The notes beneath the pieces are model-generated. The model was not told the DNA's origin. It did not search any database and saw nothing but the letters and a program-made list of their open reading frames with translations. The position numbers were made by a program, and so were the translations under genes. From contig CALJDJ010000064.1 of the NCBI GenBank assembly GCA_938023705.1, positions 1-17,962 on the forward strand: DNA of 17,962 bases. The letters run 5' to 3'. This DNA is from an uncultured Collinsella sp. (GTDB lineage: Bacteria; Actinomycetota; Coriobacteriia; Coriobacteriales; Coriobacteriaceae). Position 1 is the first letter of the stretch. Each line of letters begins with the position of its first letter. Below, piece after piece: positions 1 to 6,726 of this stretch.

Positions 1-16
1 GCGGCCCGCTTTTTTG
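1..16 (+). terminator. Possible tail of a rho-independent terminator for a gene left of the window
   Basis: The window opens with GCGGCCCGC followed by six T residues. This has the form of the 3' arm and U-tract of an intrinsic terminator read on the + strand. The 5' arm lies outside the window, so the pairing cannot be checked. Confidence 0.3.
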
Positions 17-39
17 ACTCAAGCAGTGCCCTTGCGAAT

Positions 40-222
40 CGAAGGTGAATACTTTTCCGCGAAGTGAACGAGCAAAAACGAGCCCCCGAAGCATCGACAC
101 TTTTAAGACGCCGTTTCCTGCGGTTTCGCCGAGTTTTTCCTGCAGTTTTGCCGCCAAAAAGCGTAGATGCTTCGGGGGGTCCAAAATAGGTCGTTCACTT
201 CGCGGAAAAGTATTCACCTTCG
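40..222. repeat. MITE-like element with perfect 32-bp inverted arms
   Basis: Positions 40-71 and 191-222 are exact reverse complements over 32 bp. Nested inside, 83-95 pairs perfectly with 166-178 (arm CCCCCGAAGCATC). The whole 183-bp segment could therefore fold into one long hairpin as RNA or single-stranded DNA. No coding sequence is convincing inside it. The arm motif GTGAATACTTTTCCGCGA resembles GTGAGTAGACTTTTCGCGA in the terminal repeats at 6509-6631 and 14935-15058, suggesting one element superfamily. It lies downstream of the SIS gene at 312-1280. Mobility is inferred from structure only. Confidence 0.7.
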
Positions 223-257
223 TTTTCGCGCAGACACGAATCCGGCCGCCACAACGC

Positions 258-289
258 AAAACGGGGCTCGCGCATGGCGCAGGCCCCGT
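258..289 (-). terminator. Rho-independent terminator of the first SIS gene
   Basis: On the minus strand the arms ACGGGGC (283-289) and GCCCCGT (261-267) pair, with extra GC pairing inside the loop (TGCGC/GCGCG), and a short run of T follows. It lies about 22 nt past the stop codon at 312. Confidence 0.6.
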
Positions 290-311
290 CGTAAAAGATA
301 ATTCCCGGTAC

Positions 312-1280
312 CTAGTACTGTTCGATGCCCATGTAGCGACGAACCTCGGGGCTGTGGTCGAACACCTTGCCGCGGGCGGCGCGCAGCTCGCAGCTCATCG
401 CGTAGAAGAAGATCGGCTCCAGGAACGAACGCACGCTGGCAGGCACTTCGCCCACGCCGTACTCAAGCGCGTCGAGCACCATGACCATATCGGTGTGCGT
501 GTTGAGGAACGCAAGGGCACGCTCCTCCATGGGGCGGCACTCACCCGAGCCGAGCTGCACAAAGTAGAACACGCCGGGCTCGGTAGCCTCGAACGGGCCG
601 TGGAAGTACTCGCCGGAGTGGATGTAGCAGCAGTGCTGCCACTGCATCTCCATGAGCGAGCAGATGGCCATAGCGTAGGTCTGGCTAAAGTTGGGGCCGG
701 AGCCCAGGATATAGAAGAACTTGTGGTGCTGGCAGAGCTCGGCAAAGCGATCGCCCAGCTCGGCGTTGACCTTCTCGCGGGCAGCGGGCAGCAGCGCATC
801 CATCTGCTTAAGGCCGGCGTACATGTCGGCGAGTGCCTCGTAGCCCTCCTGCTGGTCGAGCAGCTCGGCAGCCATCAGGACGCCGATACCCTGCGGTACC
901 TCGGCCTGTGACACACCCTCGCCCCACGGATAGACCCAGGTGGTCCACTTGCCGTTATCAATCTTGGAGCCCTCGCAGTCGGTCATGGCCACGACCTCGG
1001 CACCGGCTGCCAGCGCCATCTCGCAACCGTCGACGACCTCCTGCGTATTGCCGCTGTGGCTGCAGGCGATGACGAGTGACTTCTCGCCAAGACTCTTGGG
1101 GGCCATCAGGCAAAACTCGCGCGCCGTGTAAACCGTCGAGGTAAACGTGGTCGCCTCGCGCTTGAGCAGCTCGTTGGCCGGCATCAGGTCGATCATCGAA
1201 CCGCCGCAGGCAATCCAAAAAACGTTCTCAATCTTGCCCTTGCGCTCGATAATTTCCTGAACCAGATCATGTGTGTTCAT
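312..1280 (-). CDS. FrlB-like SIS-domain sugar-phosphate deglycase (copy 1)
   Basis: This 322-aa soluble protein has two SIS (sugar isomerase) domains, about residues 15-150 and 180-300. The first carries a phosphosugar-binding signature (IACGGSM near 23-29 and SHSGNT at 74-79). It resembles fructoselysine-6-phosphate deglycase FrlB: LMEMQW and SGEYFHGPFE match the FrlB active-site region, and the C-terminus RRYMGIEQY parallels RRYYGGLVEY of E. coli FrlB. Glu211 and His227 are 16 residues apart, the spacing I recall for the catalytic Glu/His pair of the related enzyme FraB. The expected reaction is hydrolysis of an Amadori 6-phosphate to glucose 6-phosphate and an amine, in the cytoplasm; the exact substrate is not readable. 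The ATG has AAGGAGG 10 nt upstream. The gene has its own promoter behind the GntR gene at 1425-2180. AgaS-type deaminase/isomerase is the main alternative. Confidence 0.85.
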   Translation of the reverse strand: MNTHDLVQEIIERKGKIENVFWIACGGSMIDLMPANELLKREATTFTSTVYTAREFCLMAPKSLGEKSLVIACSHSGNTQEVVDGCEMALAAGAEVVAMTDCEGSKIDNGKWTTWVYPWGEGVSQAEVPQGIGVLMAAELLDQQEGYEALADMYAGLKQMDALLPAAREKVNAELGDRFAELCQHHKFFYILGSGPNFSQTYAMAICSLMEMQWQHCCYIHSGEYFHGPFEATEPGVFYFVQLGSGECRPMEERALAFLNTHTDMVMVLDALEYGVGEVPASVRSFLEPIFFYAMSCELRAARGKVFDHSPEVRRYMGIEQY

Positions 1281-1336
1281 CCTGATGTTCCTCCTTGTGG
1301 GGCGGCTTTGAGCGACGACAGCTCGTACCTGCGGTC

Positions 1337-1414
1337 GTTCTATGTTGTCCTAATTATAGCACGCACGCTGTCGCAGGTGAAGTCATTGCGGCAAATTTGT
1401 TCCATATTGTTCTA
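1337..1414 (-). promoter_or_regulatory. Promoter of SIS gene 1, flanked by two candidate GntR operators
   Basis: Read on the minus strand there is a perfect -10 TATAAT (1353-1358) and a -35 TTCACC (1376-1381) with a 17-nt spacer. Two imperfect copies of one 16-mer flank it: GTTCTATGTTGTCCTA at 1337-1352, just after the -10, and GTTCCATATTGTTCTA at 1399-1414, upstream of the -35. They agree at 13 of 16 positions and lie 62 bp apart, near six helical turns. The adjacent GntR/UTRA protein (1425-2180) is the obvious candidate ligand; that assignment is inferred. Confidence 0.6.
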
Positions 1415-1424
1415 TTCGTGGATG

Positions 1425-2180
1425 TTAGATGTCGAACACGTAGCGCGAGCCCACGATCTTTTGGCGCCCGAGCAGCAGGGGCCGCCCGTCCGCATCGGTA
1501 AAGTACGCCTCCATATAGAAGAGCGGCTCGCCAACCGGCACCTCCAGCAGCGGGGCCGCCTGAGCATCGGCAAGCGCAATCTCCACGGTGCAGGGGTCGG
1601 ACTTGAGCGGTGCGCGGCCCGAATGCTCGGCAACGAACGCAAAGATCGAGTTATCGGCGAGGTCCTTATCGGCCAACGTCTGCAGGTAGGGATGATCGGC
1701 CAGCACAAAGGCGTTGTTCTCGAGCATGACGGGCACGCCATCTGCCGTGCGCACGCGCTCGACCACGATAAGCTCGCAGCCGGGCTCCACGCCAAAAAAA
1801 GCCGCGTCCTCGCGCGTCGCCGCGACCACCGTGCGCGACACCAAGCGTGCTCCGGCCACCATGTCGTTGGCGGCGCAGCCCTCGGTAAAGCTCTGGACAT
1901 CGCCTTTCTGGCGAATCTTGCGTTTGAGCTTGGGGGCGCACACAAAGGTGCCCCTCCCCTGTTGGCGGTTGAGATACCCCGCACGCGACAGCTCCTCAAT
2001 GGCGCGGCGCACGGTAATGCGCCCCACGCCGTAGGACTTCGCAAGCTCCATCTCGGAAGGAATGCGCGAGCCGGGCGCGTACACGCCGCGCGCGATCTCG
2101 CCCTTTAGGTCGTCCATGACCTGCTGGTACAGCGGCACGGCGGACACGTCGGCACGCTCGGTTTTATCGTCAGTTGCCAT
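1425..2180 (-). CDS. GntR/HutC-family (UTRA) transcriptional regulator 1
   Basis: This 251-aa protein has an N-terminal winged helix-turn-helix (about residues 15-82; RIPSEMELA, then recognition helix VGRITVRRAIEEL at 52-64 and wing QQGRGTFV at 73-80). A UTRA effector-binding domain follows (about 95-248). HutC-type UTRA proteins bind small sugars or sugar phosphates and usually act as repressors released by the effector. The ATG follows the recQ stop codon by 2 nt with GGAG about 7 nt upstream, so it is probably cotranscribed and translationally coupled with recQ. It precedes SIS gene 1, its likely target. Its recognition helix is almost the same as that of the regulator at 4542-5261 (shared RITVRRA and EEL), so the two are paralogues and may have overlapping site preferences. 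Confidence 0.9.
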   Translation of the reverse strand: MATDDKTERADVSAVPLYQQVMDDLKGEIARGVYAPGSRIPSEMELAKSYGVGRITVRRAIEELSRAGYLNRQQGRGTFVCAPKLKRKIRQKGDVQSFTEGCAANDMVAGARLVSRTVVAATREDAAFFGVEPGCELIVVERVRTADGVPVMLENNAFVLADHPYLQTLADKDLADNSIFAFVAEHSGRAPLKSDPCTVEIALADAQAAPLLEVPVGEPLFYMEAYFTDADGRPLLLGRQKIVGSRYVFDI

Positions 2181-2182
2181 CG

Positions 2183-4165
2183 TTACGCTCCATCTCGCGC
2201 ATGCTCGGACTCAAATTCTTCAATCGCCGCCATAAACTGCTCGCCAAAGGCGTCTGCCTTTTTCTCGCCGATGCCGTTGACCTGGATAAGCTCGTCGCGC
2301 GTCTGCGGACGCAGGCGACACAGACCGCGCAGGGCCTTGTCGGAAAAGACCATGTACGGCGCCATCTCCAGCTCGGTCGAGATCTCCTTGCGCAAGGCAC
2401 GCAGGTGCTCGAACAGCTCGGCATCGTCGCCCACGCGCGGGCGCTGATCCAGCTCAGCCTCCTCGCGCAGCAGATCCACCGCGCGGCGGGCGCGGGCCGA
2501 GGCCTTGCGCTTGGACGCGCGACGCTTAACGGTAAAGGCGAACGCCTCATCCTCGACCTCGCCGGCACGCGGGCCCAGCCCAACGACCGGGTACTGCCCC
2601 TGCGAGGTGGCCAAATAACCGCGGCCGCACAGCTGACCGATGATGTCCTTGATGCGCCCGACCGATTCGCTCGACAGCTCACCGTAGCCGCGGTCCTCGT
2701 CCAGATGCATCTGGCGAATGCGCTCGGTGTTGCCGCCGTGGAGCACGTCGGCGATCAGCGACTTGCCAAAGCGCATGGGGCGCGTGGCGACGTAGCGCAC
2801 GGTGGCGCGGGCCATATCGGTGACGTCCTCGATCTCGAACTGTGTGAGGCAGTTGCTGCAGTTGCCGCAGCCCTCGGCGTCGTCCGTGGCGGCGCCGCCC
2901 GCACCAGCTGCTGACGCATGCTCGGCCGCGGCCTCGTCGCCAAAGTAGCGCAGCATGTATTCGCGCAGACAGCCGGTGGTATTGCAGTAGCCTTCCATCT
3001 GGCTGAGCAGGCGATATCGATTCTGGAGCGCCCACGCGCGCTGCTCGTCGTCGAGCGCCTCATCGGCAGCATCGCCGCGGTCGATCAGAAAGCGACGCAT
3101 GCGAAAATCGTTGCCGTTCCACAGCAAGTAGCAGCTGGCCGGATCGCCATCGCGGCCGGCACGACCCGCCTCCTGATAGTAGGCCTCGATGCTCTCGGGC
3201 ACGTTGTTGTGGATCACGTAGCGCACGTTGGGCTTGTCGATGCCCATGCCAAAGGCGTTGGTGGCAACCATCACCTGGATATCGTCGTCGATAAAGGCGC
3301 GCTGGCTTTGGCGGCGGGCGTCGTTGCCCATGCCGGCATGGTAGCGGCCAACGCGAATGCCGCTGGGGCCCAGCGCCTCAGCAAGCTCGCCTGCCAGCGC
3401 ATCGACTGTCTTGCGGGTCGAACAATACACGATGCCGCTCTCGCTCGAATGCGCGATCACATAGTCGCGCACCCACGCGGCCTTGGCCTTGTCGCCCATC
3501 TCCTCGCAGCCAAAGTAGAGGTTCTTGCGATCGAAGCCCGTCACCACCGTCGCGGGGTTTTGCAGGCCGAGCATCTGCTGAATGTCCGCACGCACGCGCT
3601 CGGTCGCCGTAGCGGTAAAGGCCGCCACGATGGGGCGGTGCGGCAGGGATTCGATGAACTCGCGAATCTGCAGGTAGGCGGGGCGGAAATCCTGACCCCA
3701 TTGGCTCACGCAGTGGGCCTCGTCAATGGCCACGAGCGGAACGCCAATGCCGGCGGAACCCGCGGCCTCCTGGGCAAAGGCTAAAAAGCGCGGCTCGAGC
3801 AGGCGCTCGGGCGCCACGTACATAAGCTGGTAGCGGCCCTCGCGCGCCCGTTTGAGCACGGTGTTTTGCTGGGCCGGAGTAAGACTGGAGTTGAGATAGC
3901 TGGGGCGCGCACCCGCCGCGAGCAGCGCGCGGGTCTGGTCCTCCATAAGCGACAGCAGCGGGCTCACCACAAAGGTGATGCCAGGCAGCATGAGCGCGGG
4001 CACCTGGTAGCAAATGGACTTGCCGGCGCCTGTGGGCATAACGCCCAGCGCGTCGCGACCGGCAAGGATCGCATCCACCATGCGATCCTGTCCCGGGCGA
4101 AACGAGGTGTAGCCAAAATAGGCGCCGAGCGTGTCGAGCGCCATCTGCTGCATGCTATCGGTCAT
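2183..4165 (-). CDS. recQ: ATP-dependent DNA helicase RecQ
   Basis: This 660-aa superfamily 2 3'-5' DNA helicase acts in recombination and stalled-fork repair. Walker A is MPTGAGKS (43-50) and the Walker B DEAH box is at 148-151. The helicase C domain carries ATNAFGMGIDKPNVR (301-315) and QEAGRAGRDG (331-340). The RecQ zinc-binding cysteines are Cys399, Cys433, Cys436 and Cys439, interrupted by an Ala/Gly-rich insert (411-428). A winged-helix region follows, and a C-terminal HRDC domain lies at about 580-655 with the helix-hairpin-helix-like motif LIQVNGIGEKKADAFG. The length is normal for the family. The ATG is preceded by AGGA. Its stop sits 2 nt before the first gntR gene, an unusual partner for a repair helicase. 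Confidence 0.96.
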   Translation of the reverse strand: MTDSMQQMALDTLGAYFGYTSFRPGQDRMVDAILAGRDALGVMPTGAGKSICYQVPALMLPGITFVVSPLLSLMEDQTRALLAAGARPSYLNSSLTPAQQNTVLKRAREGRYQLMYVAPERLLEPRFLAFAQEAAGSAGIGVPLVAIDEAHCVSQWGQDFRPAYLQIREFIESLPHRPIVAAFTATATERVRADIQQMLGLQNPATVVTGFDRKNLYFGCEEMGDKAKAAWVRDYVIAHSSESGIVYCSTRKTVDALAGELAEALGPSGIRVGRYHAGMGNDARRQSQRAFIDDDIQVMVATNAFGMGIDKPNVRYVIHNNVPESIEAYYQEAGRAGRDGDPASCYLLWNGNDFRMRRFLIDRGDAADEALDDEQRAWALQNRYRLLSQMEGYCNTTGCLREYMLRYFGDEAAAEHASAAGAGGAATDDAEGCGNCSNCLTQFEIEDVTDMARATVRYVATRPMRFGKSLIADVLHGGNTERIRQMHLDEDRGYGELSSESVGRIKDIIGQLCGRGYLATSQGQYPVVGLGPRAGEVEDEAFAFTVKRRASKRKASARARRAVDLLREEAELDQRPRVGDDAELFEHLRALRKEISTELEMAPYMVFSDKALRGLCRLRPQTRDELIQVNGIGEKKADAFGEQFMAAIEEFESEHARDGA

Positions 4166-4196
4166 GGTTTCCTAACGTCAGAATCATCTGCCGCCG

Positions 4197-4202
4197 ATTA
4201 TA
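4197..4202 (-). promoter_or_regulatory. Candidate -10 box for recQ
   Basis: The minus strand reads TATAAT at 4197-4202, 31 nt upstream of the recQ ATG. No good -35 hexamer is visible at 16-18 nt, so the call rests on the -10 alone. Confidence 0.4.
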
Positions 4203-4302
4203 CGCCGCCACGCGGACCAGTGCCGCACGGCTACCGGCCACGGGCAATACGATCCAAGGCGGATGAGCGTGGAAACGTCGCTGGTTGAGCATGAGTCAGC
4301 GA

Positions 4303-4400
4303 AAACGCCCCTAAGCGAGCAAGGTGACGTGAAAGAGGAGGGAAGCGTACTTCGGTACGCGACCGACGATTGAACGTCAGATTGCCGCTTAGGGGCGTTT
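4303..4400. ncRNA. Candidate structured RNA: nested stems with a UUCG-type loop
   Basis: Perfect 15-bp arms AAACGCCCCTAAGCG (4303-4317) and CGCTTAGGGGCGTTT (4386-4400) enclose a second stem TGACGT (4325-4330) with ACGTCA (4374-4379). An inner hairpin GCGTAC-TTCG-GTACGC lies at 4345-4360. On the + strand the inner loop is the very stable UUCG tetraloop. The right outer arm overlaps a 35-nt repeat (4378-4412) found twice more in the window. It lies between the recQ start and the second gntR stop. The transcribed strand is not certain, and no known RNA family is recognised. It may be a DNA repeat rather than a functional RNA. Confidence 0.45.
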
Positions 4401-4412
4401 GCAGCGTCGACC
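4378..4412 (-). repeat. 35-nt intergenic element, copy 1
   Basis: On the minus strand this begins GGTCGACGCTGCAAACGCC and ends GGCAATCTG. It matches the segments at 4474-4508 and 17795-17829, all exactly 35 nt long. It is adjoined by the 10-bp perfect hairpin at 4415-4438. Confidence 0.65.
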
Positions 4413-4414
4413 GG

Positions 4415-4438
4415 TCCGTCGTTCGTTAGAACGACGGA
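4415..4438. other. Perfect 10-bp hairpin
   Basis: TCCGTCGTTC (4415-4424) and GAACGACGGA (4429-4438) pair perfectly around a GTTA loop. There is no T-tract after it on the minus strand, so it is not a classical terminator. It sits directly 5' (minus sense) of repeat copy 1, as the hairpin at 4510-4536 does for copy 2. Confidence 0.6.
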
Positions 4439-4473
4439 ACAAAACTTCTGATCATGCCGCCGAAGTTGAAAGG

Positions 4474-4508
4474 CAGATTGCCGCTCTGGCGGGCTTGCAG
4501 CGTCGAGC
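4474..4508 (-). repeat. 35-nt intergenic element, copy 2
   Basis: On the minus strand this begins GCTCGACGCTGCAAGC and ends GGCAATCTG. It lies just downstream of the second gntR stop, after the hairpin 4510-4536. The middle differs from copy 1 where an internal stem would form, while the flanking blocks are kept. Confidence 0.65.
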
Positions 4509-4509
4509 C

Positions 4510-4536
4510 GTTGCGCGGTTTGGAAAACCGCGCAAC
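4510..4536. other. Perfect 12-bp hairpin after the second gntR gene
   Basis: GTTGCGCGGTTT (4510-4521) pairs with AAACCGCGCAAC (4525-4536) across a 3-nt loop, starting 5 nt past the gntR stop codon. No U-tract follows on the minus strand. It may protect the 3' end of the message or weakly terminate transcription. Confidence 0.6.
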
Positions 4537-4541
4537 TAGAG

Positions 4542-5261
4542 CTACATCACCATAACGTAGCGCGATCCCACGTAGTACTGCTTACCCATCAGGACCGGCT
4601 CGCCGTTGGGACCGGTAAAGCCGGCACGCAGGTTGAGCAGCGGATCGTGCGGAGCAATGCCCAACTCGGCCGCTTGCTCGGCGTTAGCGCGAACGGCCTC
4701 GACCGTACGGTAGCCAACCGAGACAATCGGCGTTCCGCCAACACGCTCGACCTCGGCAAAAATCGACTTGTCCTCAAGATCGGCCGTCAACAGCTCACGG
4801 TAGGCGTCAAACGGCACAAAGATGTTCTCCTCAAATATGGGCTCGCCATCGGCCGTACGCACGCGCTTGATATGCAGCAGCAGCGCGTCCTTCTGCAGGC
4901 CAAAGAACTCCATCTCGTTTTGACGCGCCGGCACAATCTGGCGATCGACCACGTGTGCACCCGCCTTCATGTCATTGTCGGCACACAGCGCGGTAAACGT
5001 CTGCAGCGTCGAGGCGTGGAACTGGCGGTTGATGTGCGGCGTGGAGACAAAGGTGCCGCGGCCCTGCTGCTTAACCAGGTAGCCATCGGAGCACAGCTCC
5101 TCGACGGCGCGGCGCACCGTAATGCGGCTCACCTCGTACTGCTCGGCAAGCTCAAGCTCGGACGGGATGCGCTCCTTAGGTGCATAAACACCTTTCTCGA
5201 TCGCATCCTTGATTTCGTCGTAAATCTGCTGGTAAAGTGGTGCATTTTTGGGTGCGGGCAT
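4542..5261 (-). CDS. GntR/HutC-family (UTRA) transcriptional regulator 2
   Basis: This 239-aa protein has a winged helix-turn-helix at about residues 8-72 (RIPSELELAEQYEVSRITVRR spans 31-51; wing QQGRGTFV 65-72). A UTRA ligand-binding domain follows at about 90-235. It is a paralogue of the regulator at 1425-2180. Upstream of its own ATG lies a tandem TATAACG-type motif (5295-5312) that recurs at the promoters of the PTS operon (11317-11334) and the DMT gene (12614-12631). It is therefore the best candidate for the repressor of the sugar-uptake operon, with autoregulation. The effector is probably a sugar or Amadori phosphate; this is inferred. The Shine-Dalgarno sequence is weak (AAGAGTGA). 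Confidence 0.9.
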   Translation of the reverse strand: MPAPKNAPLYQQIYDEIKDAIEKGVYAPKERIPSELELAEQYEVSRITVRRAVEELCSDGYLVKQQGRGTFVSTPHINRQFHASTLQTFTALCADNDMKAGAHVVDRQIVPARQNEMEFFGLQKDALLLHIKRVRTADGEPIFEENIFVPFDAYRELLTADLEDKSIFAEVERVGGTPIVSVGYRTVEAVRANAEQAAELGIAPHDPLLNLRAGFTGPNGEPVLMGKQYYVGSRYVMVM

Positions 5262-5294
5262 ATCTGATCACTCTTATCAAAATAGCGAAATAAC

Positions 5295-5312
5295 TAATAC
5301 GTATATAACGTC
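5295..5312 (-). promoter_or_regulatory. Candidate operator A (autoregulatory site of regulator 2)
   Basis: TAATACGTATATAACGTC lies 34 nt upstream of the gntR ATG and contains two TAWWACG half-sites at a 9-bp period. The same layout occurs at 11317-11334 and 12614-12631. It lies in an AT-rich patch with TATA-like hexamers. Outside it, TTATCAAA (5274-5281) and TTTGATAA (5332-5339) form an inverted pair. Confidence 0.5.
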
Positions 5313-5365
5313 TTTTTATATGTTATCTCAGTTTGATAAAACGATACACCACATACAGCAAATCC

Positions 5366-6373
5366 TTACTTGCCGTCGTCCTGCTGCAGACTGTCCTGCT
5401 CGCTGAGGCGCGCCTGCCTGCTGGCCATGCGCGCGGGCTTGTCGGGATCGGGTACGGCCGTGGGCATGGGCTCGTCGACATGACCGCCCCACCAGCCGCC
5501 CACGAAGTTGAGCGTGTGGAACACATTGATCACGGCGCCGGGATCAATATCGCACACCAGCTTGATAATGTCCTGGCTCTCGTAGGTCGAGACAACGGCG
5601 TGCAGCAGATACATCTTTTCGCGGCTGTATCCGCCAATGACCTCGGCGCAGCTAATGCCATGCTGAAAATGGTCAACATAGGCTGTCATGACCTCGTCTG
5701 CCTTGCGTGTCGTGATCTGCAGCGTCACACGGTCGTAGCGTCGGTAGAAACTGTCGATGGTCTTGGTCGAAATAAACTGGAACACGATGGAATACGCCGC
5801 ATTGTCCCAGCCAAACATAAAGCCAAAGATCGCCAGGATAGCGCAGTTAAAGCCAAAGATGACGCCCCAGATGGTCTTGCCTGTATGGTTGGAAACCCAC
5901 AGCGCGATAAAGTCGGTGCCGCCGGTGGATGCGCCGGACTTAAGCGCGATGGCGGCGCCCAGGCCCGAGACCACGCCGCCAAAGATGATGAGCATGATCT
6001 TGTCGCCCAAAAACGGGGCGAAGTGAAAGATGTTGAGGAACAGCGACGAGAGCATGACCTGCATCATCGAGAAGATGACGAAGCGCTTGCTGATGCCGCT
6101 CCAGCAAAGGAGCGCCACGGGGATGTTGAGCGCGAGCATGCCGAGCGAGATGTCGATATGAACGCCGCCGAGCGAGGTGACGCGATCGAGTAAGACGGCG
6201 ACGCCGGTGAGACCGCTCGGTAGCAGGTCGGCGGGCTGAATGAACGCCTGGATCAGAAATGTCTGAAGAATGGCGGAAATCGTGACCGCCACGGCAGTAA
6301 TGGCGCGGCGGACGATGGTGAGGCGGCCGAGCACGAGCACGCGGTCCGTGAGCTGATCGATGGCGTTCGCCAC
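5366..6373 (-). CDS. YitT family membrane protein (DUF161/DUF2179)
   Basis: This 335-aa integral membrane protein has about five to six hydrophobic segments between residues 22 and 188. It carries the YitT-family motifs LLPSGLTGVA (50-59) and SGASTGGTDFIA (146-157). A cytoplasmic DUF2179 domain follows at about 210-292, then a hydrophilic tail. The molecular role of the family is not established. The start is GTG at 6373, with AAAGGAG 6-7 nt upstream. It is followed after 104 nt by the second gntR gene in the same direction, but that gene has its own operator region, so cotranscription is uncertain. Nothing links it functionally to the sugar genes. Confidence 0.9.
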   Translation of the reverse strand: MANAIDQLTDRVLVLGRLTIVRRAITAVAVTISAILQTFLIQAFIQPADLLPSGLTGVAVLLDRVTSLGGVHIDISLGMLALNIPVALLCWSGISKRFVIFSMMQVMLSSLFLNIFHFAPFLGDKIMLIIFGGVVSGLGAAIALKSGASTGGTDFIALWVSNHTGKTIWGVIFGFNCAILAIFGFMFGWDNAAYSIVFQFISTKTIDSFYRRYDRVTLQITTRKADEVMTAYVDHFQHGISCAEVIGGYSREKMYLLHAVVSTYESQDIIKLVCDIDPGAVINVFHTLNFVGGWWGGHVDEPMPTAVPDPDKPARMASRQARLSEQDSLQQDDGK

Positions 6374-6726
6374 GTAGGCTCCTTTCGAAGGCAGATGTAA
6401 TTGTGGGGCATGCCGGCGATTGTAGCATGGAGCGCGAGAGGGCGCTTCAATTCACCCTCTCTCGACAACCAAAACGAGCCAGCAGCTCCCCAACCAAAGA
6501 GCCAAATTCTAAGTGAGTAGACTTTTCGCGATCTACCAAGCGCACTCAAAACAGCCACCTCTCCGACCTGCGGTTTTACTAAGGCAGATACGCTTTGTGC
6601 TCGGCATGTGCCAAAAAGTCTACTCACTTAGTCCGAGTCGAAGCCAAACGGATCTAAATCGAAGCCAAAATGAGCCAATCCACCGCAAGAGACGTGTGAA
6701 TCCGCACTTCTTGCGGCGAATTGACG
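6374..6726. other. Intergenic region between the HAD and YitT genes
   Basis: This 353-nt gap holds the 123-bp inverted-repeat element (6509-6631) and a weak -10-like TACAAT on the minus strand at 6419-6424 that could serve the YitT gene. It also holds a 7-bp stem GAGAGGG/CCCTCTC (6436-6442 with 6455-6461). An 8-bp stem CCGCAAGA/TCTTGCGG around 6682-6716 follows the HAD stop codon without a clear U-tract. No coding sequence is seen. Confidence 0.5.
6509..6631. repeat. MITE-like 123-bp element, copy 1
   Basis: The ends are perfect 18-bp inverted repeats: CTAAGTGAGTAGACTTTT at 6509-6526 and its complement at 6614-6631. The interior is about 90% identical to the element at 14935-15058, sharing ACCTGCGGTTTTACTAAGGC and the following block to CTCGG. 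No transposase is encoded. It is non-autonomous if mobile. Confidence 0.85.

Noticed and set aside
40..222. An insertion sequence with a short transposase
   Set aside because: The segment is only 183 bp and the interior encodes no transposase-like protein.
45..911. Long open frame on the + strand across the 5' repeat and antisense to SIS gene 1
   Set aside because: It starts inside an inverted-repeat element, has no family features, and lies opposite a convincing gene. High GC keeps the antisense frame open.
4510..4536. Classical intrinsic terminator for regulator 2
   Set aside because: The stem is perfect but no U-tract follows on the minus strand, so it is listed only as a hairpin.
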